A stretch of DNA of 64,000 bases. It comes from an uncultured Clostridia bacterium (GTDB lineage: Bacteria > Bacillota > Clostridia > Christensenellales > Borkfalkiaceae). Made by a program: the position numbers and the translations under genes. Under the pieces are notes generated by a model. It was given only the letters and a program-made list of their open reading frames with translations, made no database searches and was not told the origin of the DNA. Location: the NCBI GenBank assembly GCA_934247225.1, contig CAKQJE010000009.1, forward strand, positions 27,361 through 91,360, written 5' to 3'. Positions 1 to 9,042 of this stretch are shown in pieces (the first letter of the stretch is position 1; the number at the start of each line of letters is the position of its first letter).

Positions 1-350
1 GCCGTACCGCGAACGCCGTTGGCGTCGGTATATATAACTTCCATAGGTACGGTAACCGTAGCCTGAACTCTGCCGAAACGTTCTCTGTCGGGAAGACGAT
101 CGACGGTTACGTTGGTTAAAGTTCCTTCGTTTCCGACGCTTCTCGCGCTTAAAAACGTAAGCGGATATACGGGATTTGCGGGGTTAAAGTCTGTAAGAGC
201 AAGCGTTACGCCTTCTTCCTGCGTCTGACGGATGCAGGCGTCGAACACTTTTTCCGCTTCTATACATACTTTTTCGCACAGCCCGTTCGCAGGATTACCG
301 TTAATTCTGCCGGGGCATCTGTCCGATGCGTTATTAGTAAAGAACGACAT
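1..350 (-). CDS. Conserved hypothetical protein, 3' end cut by the window
   Basis: An open frame runs from an ATG at 350 off the left edge, with an AGGAGG Shine-Dalgarno about 8 nt upstream. The N-terminus begins MSFFTNNASDRCPGRI and is rich in Asn, Pro and Cys (RCPGRIN, GLCEKVC). A helical stretch (EAEKVFDACIRQTQEE) and then beta-rich sequence with TVTVPMEV follow. I recall similar proteins annotated only as hypothetical in Clostridia, and I assign no function. No signal peptide or membrane segment is visible in the 116 residues present. It is separated from rsmA by about 70 nt and may be transcribed after it. Confidence 0.75.
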   Translation of the reverse strand, partial: MSFFTNNASDRCPGRINGNPANGLCEKVCIEAEKVFDACIRQTQEEGVTLALTDFNPANPVYPLTFLSARSVGNEGTLTNVTVDRLPDRERFGRVQATVTVPMEVIYTDANGVRGT

Positions 351-422
351 ATTAAACCTCCTTAAAACGCTCTCAGTTTAATATATGCCGAAAGGTTTTA
401 AAAATGTTAAATATGTCGTTAT

Positions 423-1253
423 CTATATTTTATCTTTGATAAGTTCGGAAAGCTTGACGAAATCTTCCGTCGTTAACGTTTCGCCTCTTAAAAGAGGGGC
501 GTCGGAAACCTCGGACACGATTTTGTCGGCTTCCGCTCTCGTCATTTTAAACGATTGCATCAGGTTATTCGAAAGGGTTTTTCTTCTCGAAGCAAACGCG
601 CATCTCACCGCCGCTCTGTACGCTTTCGCGTTTACGCCGGGATATTTGTTCCTGTCCATCGTGATTTTTACCACTGCGGAATCCACGTTCGGCGCGGGAT
701 AAAACATCTTTCTGTCTATATACAGGATTTTTTCGGCGTTCCCCACAAGGTCTATCCCCGCCGTTATCGCGCCGTAATCCTCCGAACCCGCTTTTGCGAC
801 AAGCCTGTCCGCCACTTCTTCCTGAACCGTAACCGTTATGCTTTTTACTTTTTCCGACTCTTCGACGAATTTCATAAGTATAGGCGTGGTTATGTAATAA
901 GGAAGATTTGCCACAAGGCAGAATTCGCCGCCGCAAAGTTCCTCTATCTCCGCCGTCTTCATTTTCATAACGTCCTTGAAAATTATCTCGACGTTTTTGT
1001 ACGGAGCCAAGCTTTCTTCAAGCACGGGGCGAAGGTTGTTGTCTATTTCGAAACCTATAACCCTTTTTGCTTTTCTTGCTATCGCGGCGGTAAGCGTTCC
1101 GCCCCCGCAACCTATTTCGACGACCGTATCTTCCGCCGTAATTCCCGATTTTAAGACAATATCGTCTAAAAGCGCGTCGTCGGTAAGGAAGTTCTGTCCG
1201 AAACGTTTATTAAAGCGAAAGCCGTTTTTTACAAGTATTTCTCTTATCTGCAT
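423..1253 (-). CDS. rsmA: 16S rRNA dimethyladenosine transferase RsmA (KsgA)
   Basis: Dimethylates the two adjacent adenosines in the 3' terminal hairpin of 16S rRNA during 30S assembly, using S-adenosylmethionine. The 276-residue protein has the family N-terminus (FNKRFGQNFL, about residues 14-23), the SAM-binding VVEIGCGGG motif near 44-52 and the catalytic NLPYY motif near 116-120. Family length is about 270-290. I start it at 1253, not at the longer in-frame ATG at 1319, because 1253 gives a TGATG stop-start overlap with the radical SAM gene and matches the usual N-terminus. It is the distal gene of the metG-tatD-radical SAM-rsmA operon. Confidence 0.96.
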   Translation of the reverse strand: MQIREILVKNGFRFNKRFGQNFLTDDALLDDIVLKSGITAEDTVVEIGCGGGTLTAAIARKAKRVIGFEIDNNLRPVLEESLAPYKNVEIIFKDVMKMKTAEIEELCGGEFCLVANLPYYITTPILMKFVEESEKVKSITVTVQEEVADRLVAKAGSEDYGAITAGIDLVGNAEKILYIDRKMFYPAPNVDSAVVKITMDRNKYPGVNAKAYRAAVRCAFASRRKTLSNNLMQSFKMTRAEADKIVSEVSDAPLLRGETLTTEDFVKLSELIKDKI

Positions 1254-1846
1254 CAGCTTTCCTTGATATACTCCCTTACTCTGAGCGGTATTCCCGCTTC
1301 GTCGGCGATTTTCCTGCACTTTTCAACGTCTTCCTCGCCTATCACGTCAACGACCGAAAAAGTGACGTAAAGCCCTCTTTCCTTGCACTTCTTTGCGAAA
1401 TCGATAAGCTCGCCGAAAGCGTCCTCGCCGAAAACAGGACGACAAATATCGAAATATTTTTCCGCCGTGCATTCGTTAAGGCTTACGTTCACCTTGTCCA
1501 CGGCTTTGGCTAAATCTTCCGTTATGTCTCTGCCGTTTATAAGGTTGCCCTGCCCGTTCGTGTCGAGACGGACGAGATATCCGCGCTTTTTAAGCTCCGT
1601 TCCGACTTCGACGATTTCTTTAAGCCTGAAAGTCGGCTCTCCGAAACCGCAGAAAACGACTTCGTCGTAATCCATTTGCGGAATTGCGGCGATTACCTCT
1701 TCGCTCGTCGGCTCTTTCGAAAGCCACAGTTTGTTGCCGAAATAGGACTCCTTCCCGTTCCGCACGCAAAAAGCGCAATCGTTCGAGCATCTGTTCGTAA
1801 GGTTGATATAAAGTTTTCCGTCAAGTTCGTAAGCTATCGTATCCAT
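1253..1846 (-). CDS. TatD-linked radical SAM protein
   Basis: A 197-residue radical SAM protein. The 4Fe-4S cluster cysteines are C20, C24 and C27 (NRCSNDCAFC), followed by the GFGEPTFR segment typical of the glycine-rich SAM-binding region. It matches the short family known as TatD family-associated radical SAM proteins, whose substrate is not known to me. It sits directly downstream of tatD with a 6-nt gap and overlaps rsmA by one base, so translational coupling is likely. Family assignment is strong, biochemical role open. Confidence 0.88.
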   Translation of the reverse strand: MDTIAYELDGKLYINLTNRCSNDCAFCVRNGKESYFGNKLWLSKEPTSEEVIAAIPQMDYDEVVFCGFGEPTFRLKEIVEVGTELKKRGYLVRLDTNGQGNLINGRDITEDLAKAVDKVNVSLNECTAEKYFDICRPVFGEDAFGELIDFAKKCKERGLYVTFSVVDVIGEEDVEKCRKIADEAGIPLRVREYIKES

Positions 1847-1852
1847 TATTTA

Positions 1853-2617
1853 TTATATCCTGAAAAACCTCTTGAAATTGGTTTCGATAATCGATTGAGT
1901 TTCGGTTAAACCGACGCCTTTTATATCGGCGATTTTTTTCGCTATGACAGGTATTCTCGAAGGCTCGTTCACGCTTCCCCTGTAAGGTTCGGGCGAAAGA
2001 TAAGGGCAATCGGTTTCGGTAAGAATTCTGTCGAACGGAATTTCTTTTATTACCTCTTCTTTTTTAGCGTTTTTAAATGTAATCACTCCGCCGAAAGAAA
2101 AACATGCCCCGAGTTTAACGTATTCCCGCGCGATTTCCGCGCTTTCGCCAAAACAATGCATTAAAAATCCGTTTTTCAAAAGCGATTTTTTATCCCTTAG
2201 AAAATCAAGCGTTTTCTTTGCCGCGTCTCTCGAATGAATGACGACGGGAAGACCTTGCGCTTCGGCTGTTTCGAGCTGTTTTAAAAAGGCGTTTTCCTGC
2301 TCTTCTTCGGTCGATTTGTTCCAATGGAAATCGAATCCGATTTCGCCTATGCCGACGCATTTTTTCTTCTTTGCTATCTCCGCGATTTTCTCGGGAATTT
2401 CGCCTTTAAATCCGCTCGCTTCGTCGGGATGAACGCCCGCGGTGAAATACATATCCTCGTATTTTTCGGCAAGGGCGGCGGCTTGCGCCGACGAATCGAG
2501 ATCGTACCCCGCGTTCACGACGGCGCCAACTCCCGCTTCGCGGTATCTTTTTATAACTTCGCTTAACTCTCCGCCGTATTTTTCGTCGGTTAAATGAGCG
2601 TGTGCGTCGATAAACAT
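1853..2617 (-). CDS. tatD: TatD family metal-dependent hydrolase/DNase
   Basis: A 254-residue TIM-barrel metallohydrolase. Metal ligands are visible: HAH at residues 6-8, GEIGFDFHW, VIHSRDA, HCFGES and TETDCPYLSPEP near the C-terminus. Family members are Mg-dependent 3'-5' DNases or related hydrolases. The start at 2617 is chosen because it gives MFIDAHAHL, the family N-terminus, and a TAATG overlap with the metG stop. The longer frame to 2794 only shadows metG. Confidence 0.92.
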   Translation of the reverse strand: MFIDAHAHLTDEKYGGELSEVIKRYREAGVGAVVNAGYDLDSSAQAAALAEKYEDMYFTAGVHPDEASGFKGEIPEKIAEIAKKKKCVGIGEIGFDFHWNKSTEEEQENAFLKQLETAEAQGLPVVIHSRDAAKKTLDFLRDKKSLLKNGFLMHCFGESAEIAREYVKLGACFSFGGVITFKNAKKEEVIKEIPFDRILTETDCPYLSPEPYRGSVNEPSRIPVIAKKIADIKGVGLTETQSIIETNFKRFFRI

Positions 2618-4566
2618 TATCTCACCGTCGCTCCGTCCGGAATTTCGCCTTTTTCGGGCGAAACTATCGAAAGTTTTCCGTCCTTTTCGGCGCAGAGAAT
2701 CATTCCCTGACTTTCGACCCCGCAAAGTTTGGCGGGCTTTAAATTGTACACGAGAACGACTTTTTTCCCGACAAGTTCTTCGGGGGCGTACCATTCCGCT
2801 ATTCCGCTCGCGACCGTTCTCGTTTCCTCCCCGACTTTAAGCGAAAGTTTGAGAAGTTTTTTGGACTTTTCGACCTTTTCGCAAGCCGTTACGAGAGCCG
2901 TTTTAAACTGTATTTTAGCAAAATCGTCAATGGTTATTTCCGATTTTTCCTGCTGTTTTTCTTCTTTTTCCGCTTTTTCCGCCGCGGCGACGTATTTATT
3001 CTTTATTTCTTCGGCTTTTTTCATTACTTCCGCGCCGTCGAGTCTCGCAAAGATAACTTCGGCGTTCTCGGAAACCTTATTTCCGTCGGGGTAAAGACCG
3101 AATTCGCCGAGTGCCGCGTATTCTCTTTCTTTGCAATTTATCTGCGAAAGAACCTTAGCGGAAGTTTCGGGCATAAACGGCGAAAGAAGGGAAGCCGCGA
3201 TTGCTATCGTTTCGGTAAGGTTATACAAAACCTCTTTGAGTCTCGGGTGAGTCGCCTCGTCTTTCGCGAGAACCCACGGAGCCGTTTCGTCGACGTATTT
3301 GTTGGCTCTTCTTAAAAGCGTGAACACAACGTCTATCGCGTCGGCAATGCGGAATTCGTCCATTAAAGCGCAAACCTTTCCGTAAGCGGAAGAAGCCAGA
3401 GATTTAAGTTCGTCGTCGACCGCTTCGGTCACACCGCTTCTTTCGACTATTCCGCCGAAATATTTCTCGCTCATCGCGATCGTCCTTTTAACGAGATTGC
3501 CGTAAACGTTTGCGAGATCGCCGTTTATTTTATCCGTCATAAGCTGCCAGCCGATAAGACCGTCGTTATCGAAAGGCATATCGTCAAGCACGTAATATCT
3601 TACGGCGTCTACGCCGAAAACGGAAACGAGATCGTCCGCATACATAACGTTCCCTTTGGATTTGGACATTTTTCCGCCGTCCTGCAAAAGCCACGGATGC
3701 CCGTAAACTTTTTTGGGAAGAGGAAGCCCGAGCGCCATAAGGAAAATCGGCCAATAAATCGTATGAAATCTTATAATGTCCTTTCCGATAATATGCACGT
3801 CGCACGGCCAACATTCGTTAAATAAAGGAGAACTGTTGCCGTCTATGTCGTAACCGATACCCGTGATATAATTCGTAAGCGCGTCGAGCCACACATATAT
3901 AACGTGCGCGGGATCGAAATCGACGGGAATCCCCCACTTAAAGGACGTTCTCGAAACGCAAAGGTCTTGAAGCCCCGGCAAAAGGAAATTGTTCATCATC
4001 TCGTTCTTTCTCGAAACGGGATAAATAAAATCGGGGTGAGAATTTATATAATCTATAAGTTTGGGAGCGTACTTGCTCATTTTAAAGAAATAAGCTTCCT
4101 CTTTGGCTTTCTTTACTTCTCCGCCACAATCGGGGCATTTGCCCCCGACAAGCTGACTGTCCGTCCAGAAAGACTCGCAAGGGGTGCAATACCAACCCTC
4201 GTATGCGCCTTTATAAATATCGCCCTGCTCGTAAAACTTTTTGAAGATTTTGCGAACCTGTTCTTCGTGATAAGAATCGGTCGTTCTGATAAATTTATCA
4301 TAATCGACGTTGACGCATTTCCACACCGATTTGATTTCGTCCGAAACCATATCGACGTATTCTTTGGGCGATTTCCCGAACGATTTGGCTTTTTCTTCTA
4401 TCTTCTGTCCGTGTTCGTCCGTTCCCGTCTGAAAAAAGACGTCGTAGCCCTGTTTCTTCTTAAATCTCGCGATGCTGTCCGCCAAAATCGCTTCATAAGT
4501 GTTGCCGATATGCGGCTTGGATGAAGTGTATGCGATTGCCGTCGTAATATAATATCTGTCTTTCAT
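2617..4566 (-). CDS. metG: Methionyl-tRNA synthetase
   Basis: Charges tRNA-Met with methionine. At 649 residues it has the class I signature as PHIGN near residue 18 and GGKMSKSKG near residue 300. A four-cysteine zinc knuckle lies between (CTPC and CPDCGG). The C-terminus carries an EMAP-II/OB-fold tRNA-binding domain (roughly 545-649, with KLSLKVGE and GKKVVLVYNL). It is the first gene of a four-gene minus operon. The divergent intergenic region to spmA is only 102 nt and holds no T-box or SAM riboswitch that I can recognise. Confidence 0.97.
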   Translation of the reverse strand: MKDRYYITTAIAYTSSKPHIGNTYEAILADSIARFKKKQGYDVFFQTGTDEHGQKIEEKAKSFGKSPKEYVDMVSDEIKSVWKCVNVDYDKFIRTTDSYHEEQVRKIFKKFYEQGDIYKGAYEGWYCTPCESFWTDSQLVGGKCPDCGGEVKKAKEEAYFFKMSKYAPKLIDYINSHPDFIYPVSRKNEMMNNFLLPGLQDLCVSRTSFKWGIPVDFDPAHVIYVWLDALTNYITGIGYDIDGNSSPLFNECWPCDVHIIGKDIIRFHTIYWPIFLMALGLPLPKKVYGHPWLLQDGGKMSKSKGNVMYADDLVSVFGVDAVRYYVLDDMPFDNDGLIGWQLMTDKINGDLANVYGNLVKRTIAMSEKYFGGIVERSGVTEAVDDELKSLASSAYGKVCALMDEFRIADAIDVVFTLLRRANKYVDETAPWVLAKDEATHPRLKEVLYNLTETIAIAASLLSPFMPETSAKVLSQINCKEREYAALGEFGLYPDGNKVSENAEVIFARLDGAEVMKKAEEIKNKYVAAAEKAEKEEKQQEKSEITIDDFAKIQFKTALVTACEKVEKSKKLLKLSLKVGEETRTVASGIAEWYAPEELVGKKVVLVYNLKPAKLCGVESQGMILCAEKDGKLSIVSPEKGEIPDGATVR

Positions 4567-4605
4567 TCACGCGACCTGCCTTCGTAAATTTCTTTATACG
4601 CTATT

Positions 4606-4634
4606 ATTATATTATAATTTTACGAAAAAGTAAA
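4606..4634 (-). promoter_or_regulatory. Candidate sigma-A promoter of metG operon
   Basis: On the minus strand TTTACT (-35) and TATAAT (-10) are separated by 17 bp. The predicted start is about 30 nt upstream of the metG ATG. The surrounding sequence is very AT-rich, so the exact hexamers are not certain. Confidence 0.5.
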
Positions 4635-4668
4635 ACATAAAAACGCACATTTTATCATAACTTGTAGT

Positions 4669-5226
4669 ATGAATTTAATTTTCACTTTGATATTCCTGCT
4701 TTCGCTCGTCATATTTTCCTTTTTCTCGCCCGACAAAGCCCTTTCGGCTATGACCGACGGCGGACAGAAAGCCGTCGCTCTTTCGATGAGCCTTATCGTG
4801 ATTTATTCGATATGGTCGGGCGTACTGCAAATCGCGGAAGACTCGGGAATTGTTAAAAAAATTTCGAAAAGGTTAAAGCCGCTTATTAAAAAACTTTTTT
4901 CGGATCCGACCGACGACGAAGCGGAAGATCTTGCCGTGAACATTTCGGCAAATCTTCTCGGAATGGGCGGAATCGCAACGCCCGCGGGCATTTCCGCAAC
5001 GACAAAAATGTGCGAGAGAAAAAACTTCGACGGCGCGACTACTTTGTTCATTCTCGCGTCCACAAGCATACAGCTGCTCCCGACGACGGTTATTTCTTTA
5101 AGACAGGCTTTTTCGTCGGCTGAGCCGTCCGTCGTGTTTTTGCCGTCCCTTTTATCGTCGGTAGTCTGCACGGCGACGGGGCTTGGTTTATGCTTTTTAT
5201 TTAAAAAACTTAGTAGTCGCAGATGA
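4669..5226 (+). CDS. spmA: Spore maturation protein A
   Basis: A 185-residue polytopic membrane protein with the SpmA pattern: an N-terminal hydrophobic helix, AVALSMSLIVIYSIWSGVLQIAEDSG, and LGMGGIATPAGI in the nucleoside-recognition (Gate-like) domain. In Bacillus SpmA and SpmB are needed for spore core dehydration, so a sporulation role is inferred. No strong Shine-Dalgarno precedes the ATG. It overlaps spmB by 4 nt (ATGA), and the pair is divergent from metG. Confidence 0.93.
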   Translation: MNLIFTLIFLLSLVIFSFFSPDKALSAMTDGGQKAVALSMSLIVIYSIWSGVLQIAEDSGIVKKISKRLKPLIKKLFSDPTDDEAEDLAVNISANLLGMGGIATPAGISATTKMCERKNFDGATTLFILASTSIQLLPTTVISLRQAFSSAEPSVVFLPSLLSSVVCTATGLGLCFLFKKLSSRR

Positions 5227-5738
5227 TGAAATATATTTCTCTCGTTATTCCGGTCGCTTTAATCGCGCTTGTTATTTATTCTGTGGTAAAAAAAGTAAAA
5301 ATATACGACAGTTTCGCCGTCGGCGCGGGCAAAGCTCTGCCTTTGGTTTTTTCGATTTTCCCTTATCTCGTTACCGTCTTCATAATGACGGAAATGTTTA
5401 AAGTGAGCGGAATTTCGGATAAACTCATCTCCTTTCTCTCCCCGATTTTTTCTTTTCTCGGAATTCCGCCCGAAATAACCCCGCTCGTGATTTTAAAACC
5501 GTTTTCGGGCGGCGGAAGCCTCGCGCTTTTAAGCGAGATCTTCGAAAAATACGGCGTTGACTCCTACATATCCCTTTGCGCTTCCGCCGTTTACGGTTCG
5601 AGCGAAACGACGTTTTACATTTCCGCCGTGTATTTTTCCAAAGCAAAAGAAAAAAGGCTGAAAAAACCGATACTTATATCGCTTTTTTCAACCTTTGTTT
5701 CAACTGTGTTCGCTTGTTTTATTTGCAGATTTTTTTAA
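5223..5738 (+). CDS. spmB: Spore maturation protein B
   Basis: A 171-residue partner of SpmA with the same Gate-type membrane architecture (about four or five hydrophobic helices) and conserved LKPFSGGGSLALL and GSSETTFYISAVYF segments. Translation is coupled to spmA by a 4-nt overlap. The stop codon overlaps that of the convergent MFS gene by 4 nt, so no intergenic terminator space exists between the two transcripts. Presence of spmAB suggests an endospore former. Confidence 0.93.
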   Translation: MMKYISLVIPVALIALVIYSVVKKVKIYDSFAVGAGKALPLVFSIFPYLVTVFIMTEMFKVSGISDKLISFLSPIFSFLGIPPEITPLVILKPFSGGGSLALLSEIFEKYGVDSYISLCASAVYGSSETTFYISAVYFSKAKEKRLKKPILISLFSTFVSTVFACFICRFF

Positions 5739-7489
5739 TCGTCCACGTCGAGATTTTCGATAAGCTTTGCCTTTTTCTGCGGCTTGCTGTCACCGTGTTT
5801 AACGAAAAACATTGTAACGAACGCAAGAGCTACGGCTATCGTGGAATAATAGAACAACGGTTTCATGCTTCCCGCAAGTTCCATAATTCCGCCCGACAAA
5901 ATCGGGGTTACGATCTGCGCCGCCATGGACGCCGTGTAATAAAATCCCGTATACTTTCCGACGTCTCCGCCTTTTGCGAGTTCTACGACCATCGGGAACG
6001 AATTGACGTTTATCGTCGCCCAGCCTATACCCGCCAGGGCAAAAAGAAGATTAAGGATGATTATGCTCGAATTTTCGTTAAGGAAGGTCGCTCCGAAGAA
6101 CGCAGCCGTAAGCATAACCACACCCGCTAAGATACTCTTTTTCCTTCCTATTCTCTGCGCGACCATTCCCACGGGGATATAAGCGATTATCGCCGCGCCC
6201 TGCGCAACGAGAAGAGTCGTGTTATAATCCATATGAAGAACGTTCATCGCGTAAAGCGAATATTTGGAAGTTACGGCGTTATAACCGATATACCAGAGAG
6301 CGACCGAACATAAGATAAGAATTAAACTCCTCAGCTCGGGCTTTGAAAGCTTCTTTGTGGAAACCTGATCGACTTTCGCTTCTTCTTCCGTTTCCAAACC
6401 GTCGACCACGGAAGCTTTTTCCATTTCGTCGACCCATTTCGGTTCTCTTACCTTCCAGATAAACATCAGAAGTCCGACAACCATAACGAGACATACGGTG
6501 CCGATAAACGGCGTGTAACTCATAAGCTGATTATACGTTTTTCCCGTTCCGAAAACCATTCCGAGAACGAGGACAATCATTCCGCCCGCCGTTCCCATAA
6601 GGTTTATAACGGCGTTCGCCTGCGAGCGAAGAGGTTTCTCCGTTACGTCCGGCATAAGCGCGACCGCGGGAGAACGGAAGACAGCCATTGCGAAAAGAGT
6701 TATTAACAAAAGCCCCGCGAAAAGCACGAGCGTGAGCGGATTTTCGACCGTTTTCTGCCATGCGTAATCGCTTATCGAAGGCGTTATAAGGTTTTTATAC
6801 GCGTTCGATTTGTTTACGTGAGACGGAATTTCGCTTCCGTCGGGCATTTTATAAACCGTTTTGCCGTTTACTTTTTCCGCCGAAAGCGCGTAATATGTTT
6901 TCGTGTCGGAATCGTAGCCGTAAACCGTTTCGGGTTTGTCGTGATCGGCGTTATATTCGGCGTTTATTCCGGAATACCACGCGCGGACTTCCGCTTTTTC
7001 CTCTTCCGTAAGCTCGTCGTAAAGTTTATTTTTTACGATTTTAGCCGCGTAGTCCCTTATTAAATAAGTTTTCGGCTGCTCCTTATCGGTTATCGCGCTG
7101 TATTCGGCGTTCTGAATTTCGTAATTTTCGTCGAAAAGCATTTCGTAGCCGCCGTTTTCCGTAACGGCTCCGAGCTTCGCGAGCTGTGCGTTATCCGAAA
7201 AAGTAAGCCCGAAAAAGGACAAAGCGGCGATTATTGTTCCGATAACTATGTAAGGCGTTCTTCTTCCGAAACGAGTTTTCGTTTTATCGGATAAACTTCC
7301 GAAAAGAGGAAGAAGAAAAATCGCGATGACGTTATCGAGCGACATGATTACGCCGGACAACGTCTGACTGAGTCCGAATTTATTTACGAGCATCATCGGT
7401 ACGATACTGTCGTACGCCTGCCAGAACGCGCATATTAGAAAAAACGCGAATCCGACGAAAATCGTTTTCTTGTAATTAAGTTTCATCAT
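5735..7489 (-). CDS. MFS transporter, SLC45/GPH-like, with a large inserted domain
   Basis: A 584-residue major facilitator protein. The N-terminal half has the MFS loop motif SDKTKTRFGRRTPYI (about residues 67-81), and twelve hydrophobic helices can be placed. Sugar or glycoside transport is the usual role of this subfamily (SLC45-like/glycoside-pentoside-hexuronide), but the substrate cannot be read. Unusually, a hydrophilic stretch of about 150 residues (roughly 105-250, rich in Tyr, Asp and Lys) interrupts the N-terminal half after the third or fourth helix. There is no neighbouring metabolic gene to suggest the substrate. Confidence 0.82.
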   Translation of the reverse strand: MMKLNYKKTIFVGFAFFLICAFWQAYDSIVPMMLVNKFGLSQTLSGVIMSLDNVIAIFLLPLFGSLSDKTKTRFGRRTPYIVIGTIIAALSFFGLTFSDNAQLAKLGAVTENGGYEMLFDENYEIQNAEYSAITDKEQPKTYLIRDYAAKIVKNKLYDELTEEEKAEVRAWYSGINAEYNADHDKPETVYGYDSDTKTYYALSAEKVNGKTVYKMPDGSEIPSHVNKSNAYKNLITPSISDYAWQKTVENPLTLVLFAGLLLITLFAMAVFRSPAVALMPDVTEKPLRSQANAVINLMGTAGGMIVLVLGMVFGTGKTYNQLMSYTPFIGTVCLVMVVGLLMFIWKVREPKWVDEMEKASVVDGLETEEEAKVDQVSTKKLSKPELRSLILILCSVALWYIGYNAVTSKYSLYAMNVLHMDYNTTLLVAQGAAIIAYIPVGMVAQRIGRKKSILAGVVMLTAAFFGATFLNENSSIIILNLLFALAGIGWATINVNSFPMVVELAKGGDVGKYTGFYYTASMAAQIVTPILSGGIMELAGSMKPLFYYSTIAVALAFVTMFFVKHGDSKPQKKAKLIENLDVDD

Positions 7490-7518
7490 TCTCCGTCCGT
7501 CAAATTATTTTTCTTCTC

Positions 7519-8232
7519 TTATTTTTCTTCTTTATAATACACAAGTCTGTGACAGGAGTCGCACTCGACCAGGCTTCCTTTTTTCAGACTGTCGAAGCAC
7601 GCCATAGGGAACTCCGTTCCGCATCTCGAACAGTGCGGTTTTTTCCCGAATACCTGAACGGAATACAAAACGGGGAAAATCTTGTCCTTCCGCTTCGCTT
7701 TGTAAAGCTCCATATCCTCCTTCGGAATTTCCTTTTCTATTTTTGCAAGCTCCGCTTTTATACTCTTCATTTCCTCTTCTTTGGAAGCTTTCAGCGCATT
7801 ATATTTCGGAACGAACTCGCTGTACTGAGTTTTCGCTTCCTTTGTCTTTGCTTTAAGCTGAGAAAACTCTTTAAGCACACTTGCTATTTCCTTGGAAATA
7901 AGCTCGATGCCGTTCGCGAGATTTTCGATTTCCTCGCAAAGCGCCTGAGCTTTTTTCTTTACGTAACCGAGCTGCTCGGCGTCGTCCGTTTCCTCTAAAT
8001 CGTCGTACTCCTTAACTTCCTCGGAAAGCTTTTTATAAAGAGATACCGATTCGTTGTATTTGCCCGAAAGCTCTTCCGCTTTCTTTTCTAAAAGCGCGAG
8101 ATTGTCGTTGACGTTTTTCAAGAAATTCTGAGCCGAAACGGCTTTCTTTCTCTCTTCGCTCTGGGATATTCCCGTTTCGATTTCGCGAAGCTTTGTGTCT
8201 ACGCTTTGATATTCGAGTAACTTATCTATCAT
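7519..8232 (-). CDS. Coiled-coil hairpin zinc-ribbon protein (COG1579 type)
   Basis: A 237-residue protein with a long antiparallel coiled coil (about residues 1-185, dense in Lys and Glu). A C-terminal C4 zinc ribbon follows, with HCSRCG and ECDSCHR. This is the layout of the COG1579/CT398 family, which often sits next to Nif3-like genes, as it does here. A nucleic-acid-related role has been proposed for the family, but function is not established. It is the last gene of the rpoD-trmK-nif3 run. Confidence 0.85.
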   Translation of the reverse strand: MIDKLLEYQSVDTKLREIETGISQSEERKKAVSAQNFLKNVNDNLALLEKKAEELSGKYNESVSLYKKLSEEVKEYDDLEETDDAEQLGYVKKKAQALCEEIENLANGIELISKEIASVLKEFSQLKAKTKEAKTQYSEFVPKYNALKASKEEEMKSIKAELAKIEKEIPKEDMELYKAKRKDKIFPVLYSVQVFGKKPHCSRCGTEFPMACFDSLKKGSLVECDSCHRLVYYKEEK

Positions 8233-8271
8233 TTTTTCACTCCTTTCCCCTCCGACGTATTCGCCTGAAAA

Positions 8272-9042
8272 TTAAACGAATCTTTCGTCGTCGAAGAAAT
8301 AAATTTTCATATTTTTAAATTGCGCGGCGCAGCTTTCGGCAAACTTCTTCATCCCGTAATTTTCCGTTCCGTAATGCGTGCAGGAAAGAACGCAAAGCCC
8401 CCTTTCCAACGCGTGAAGAAGAACGTGATGCGGAATGTCCGCCGAGACGACAAGTTCCGCGCCCGCCTTCGCCGCCGCTTCCACCTCTTCGTCTCCGAGA
8501 CCCGCACCGCAAAAAGACGCCGCTTTCGTTATATGCTTATCGGCGTTTCCGTATGCCCACGCCTTTTCAGTTCCGAATTCTTTTTTATAATTTTCGACGA
8601 TTTCTCCGAAAGTTTTGTCGAACACTCCGACCCTTCCGTACCCCTCGCCGTTACCGAAATCGTCCAGAATTCCGATTATTTCTCCGCCGAGACCGCGCAT
8701 AAGGCTATAATCGATACCCTTTTTCGCGCCGTCGAGATTGAGATGATTCGAAATCACTCCGATCCCGGCGTTCGCCGCCGTAAGAAGGGGCGAACCGACA
8801 AGAATATTTTTTATCGGACGATATATCGCGGGATGATGAGTGACTATGACGTCGGCGTTTTTCGATATCGCGAATTGTACGCTTCTGCTCGTTAAATCGA
8901 GGCAGTATACCGCCGTTTTTACATCGCGCCCGGTTTCGATAATTATTCCGCTGTTGTCGTACGCGCCCTCGCCTACGAATCTGTCCGATATCTCCATAGG
9001 AGCAAGGCGCAGCATTTCGTTATAAAATTCAAGAAAATTCAT
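8272..9042 (-). CDS. Nif3-like dinuclear metal centre protein
   Basis: A 256-residue member of the Nif3/YqfO family (often labelled GTP cyclohydrolase 1 type 2). Metal ligands appear as VTHHPAIY, ISNHLNLD, and in the C-terminus SADIPHH and SCTHYGTE. Family members form hexameric toroids with two metals per subunit, and the physiological substrate is uncertain. It overlaps trmK by 4 nt. The trmK-nif3 pairing after rpoD is common in Bacillota, which supports the call. Confidence 0.9.
   Translation of the reverse strand: MNFLEFYNEMLRLAPMEISDRFVGEGAYDNSGIIIETGRDVKTAVYCLDLTSRSVQFAISKNADVIVTHHPAIYRPIKNILVGSPLLTAANAGIGVISNHLNLDGAKKGIDYSLMRGLGGEIIGILDDFGNGEGYGRVGVFDKTFGEIVENYKKEFGTEKAWAYGNADKHITKAASFCGAGLGDEEVEAAAKAGAELVVSADIPHHVLLHALERGLCVLSCTHYGTENYGMKKFAESCAAQFKNMKIYFFDDERFV

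Noticed and set aside
555..1154. Long open frame opposite rsmA, and similar frames opposite metG, uvrA, uvrB and others
   Set aside because: Codon bias of the true genes opens the opposite strand; products are Arg/Phe/Tyr-rich and have no ribosome sites or family motifs.
4567..4668. Possible T-box or SAM riboswitch for metG
   Set aside because: The divergent gap is only 102 nt and contains no T-box or S-box core sequence.
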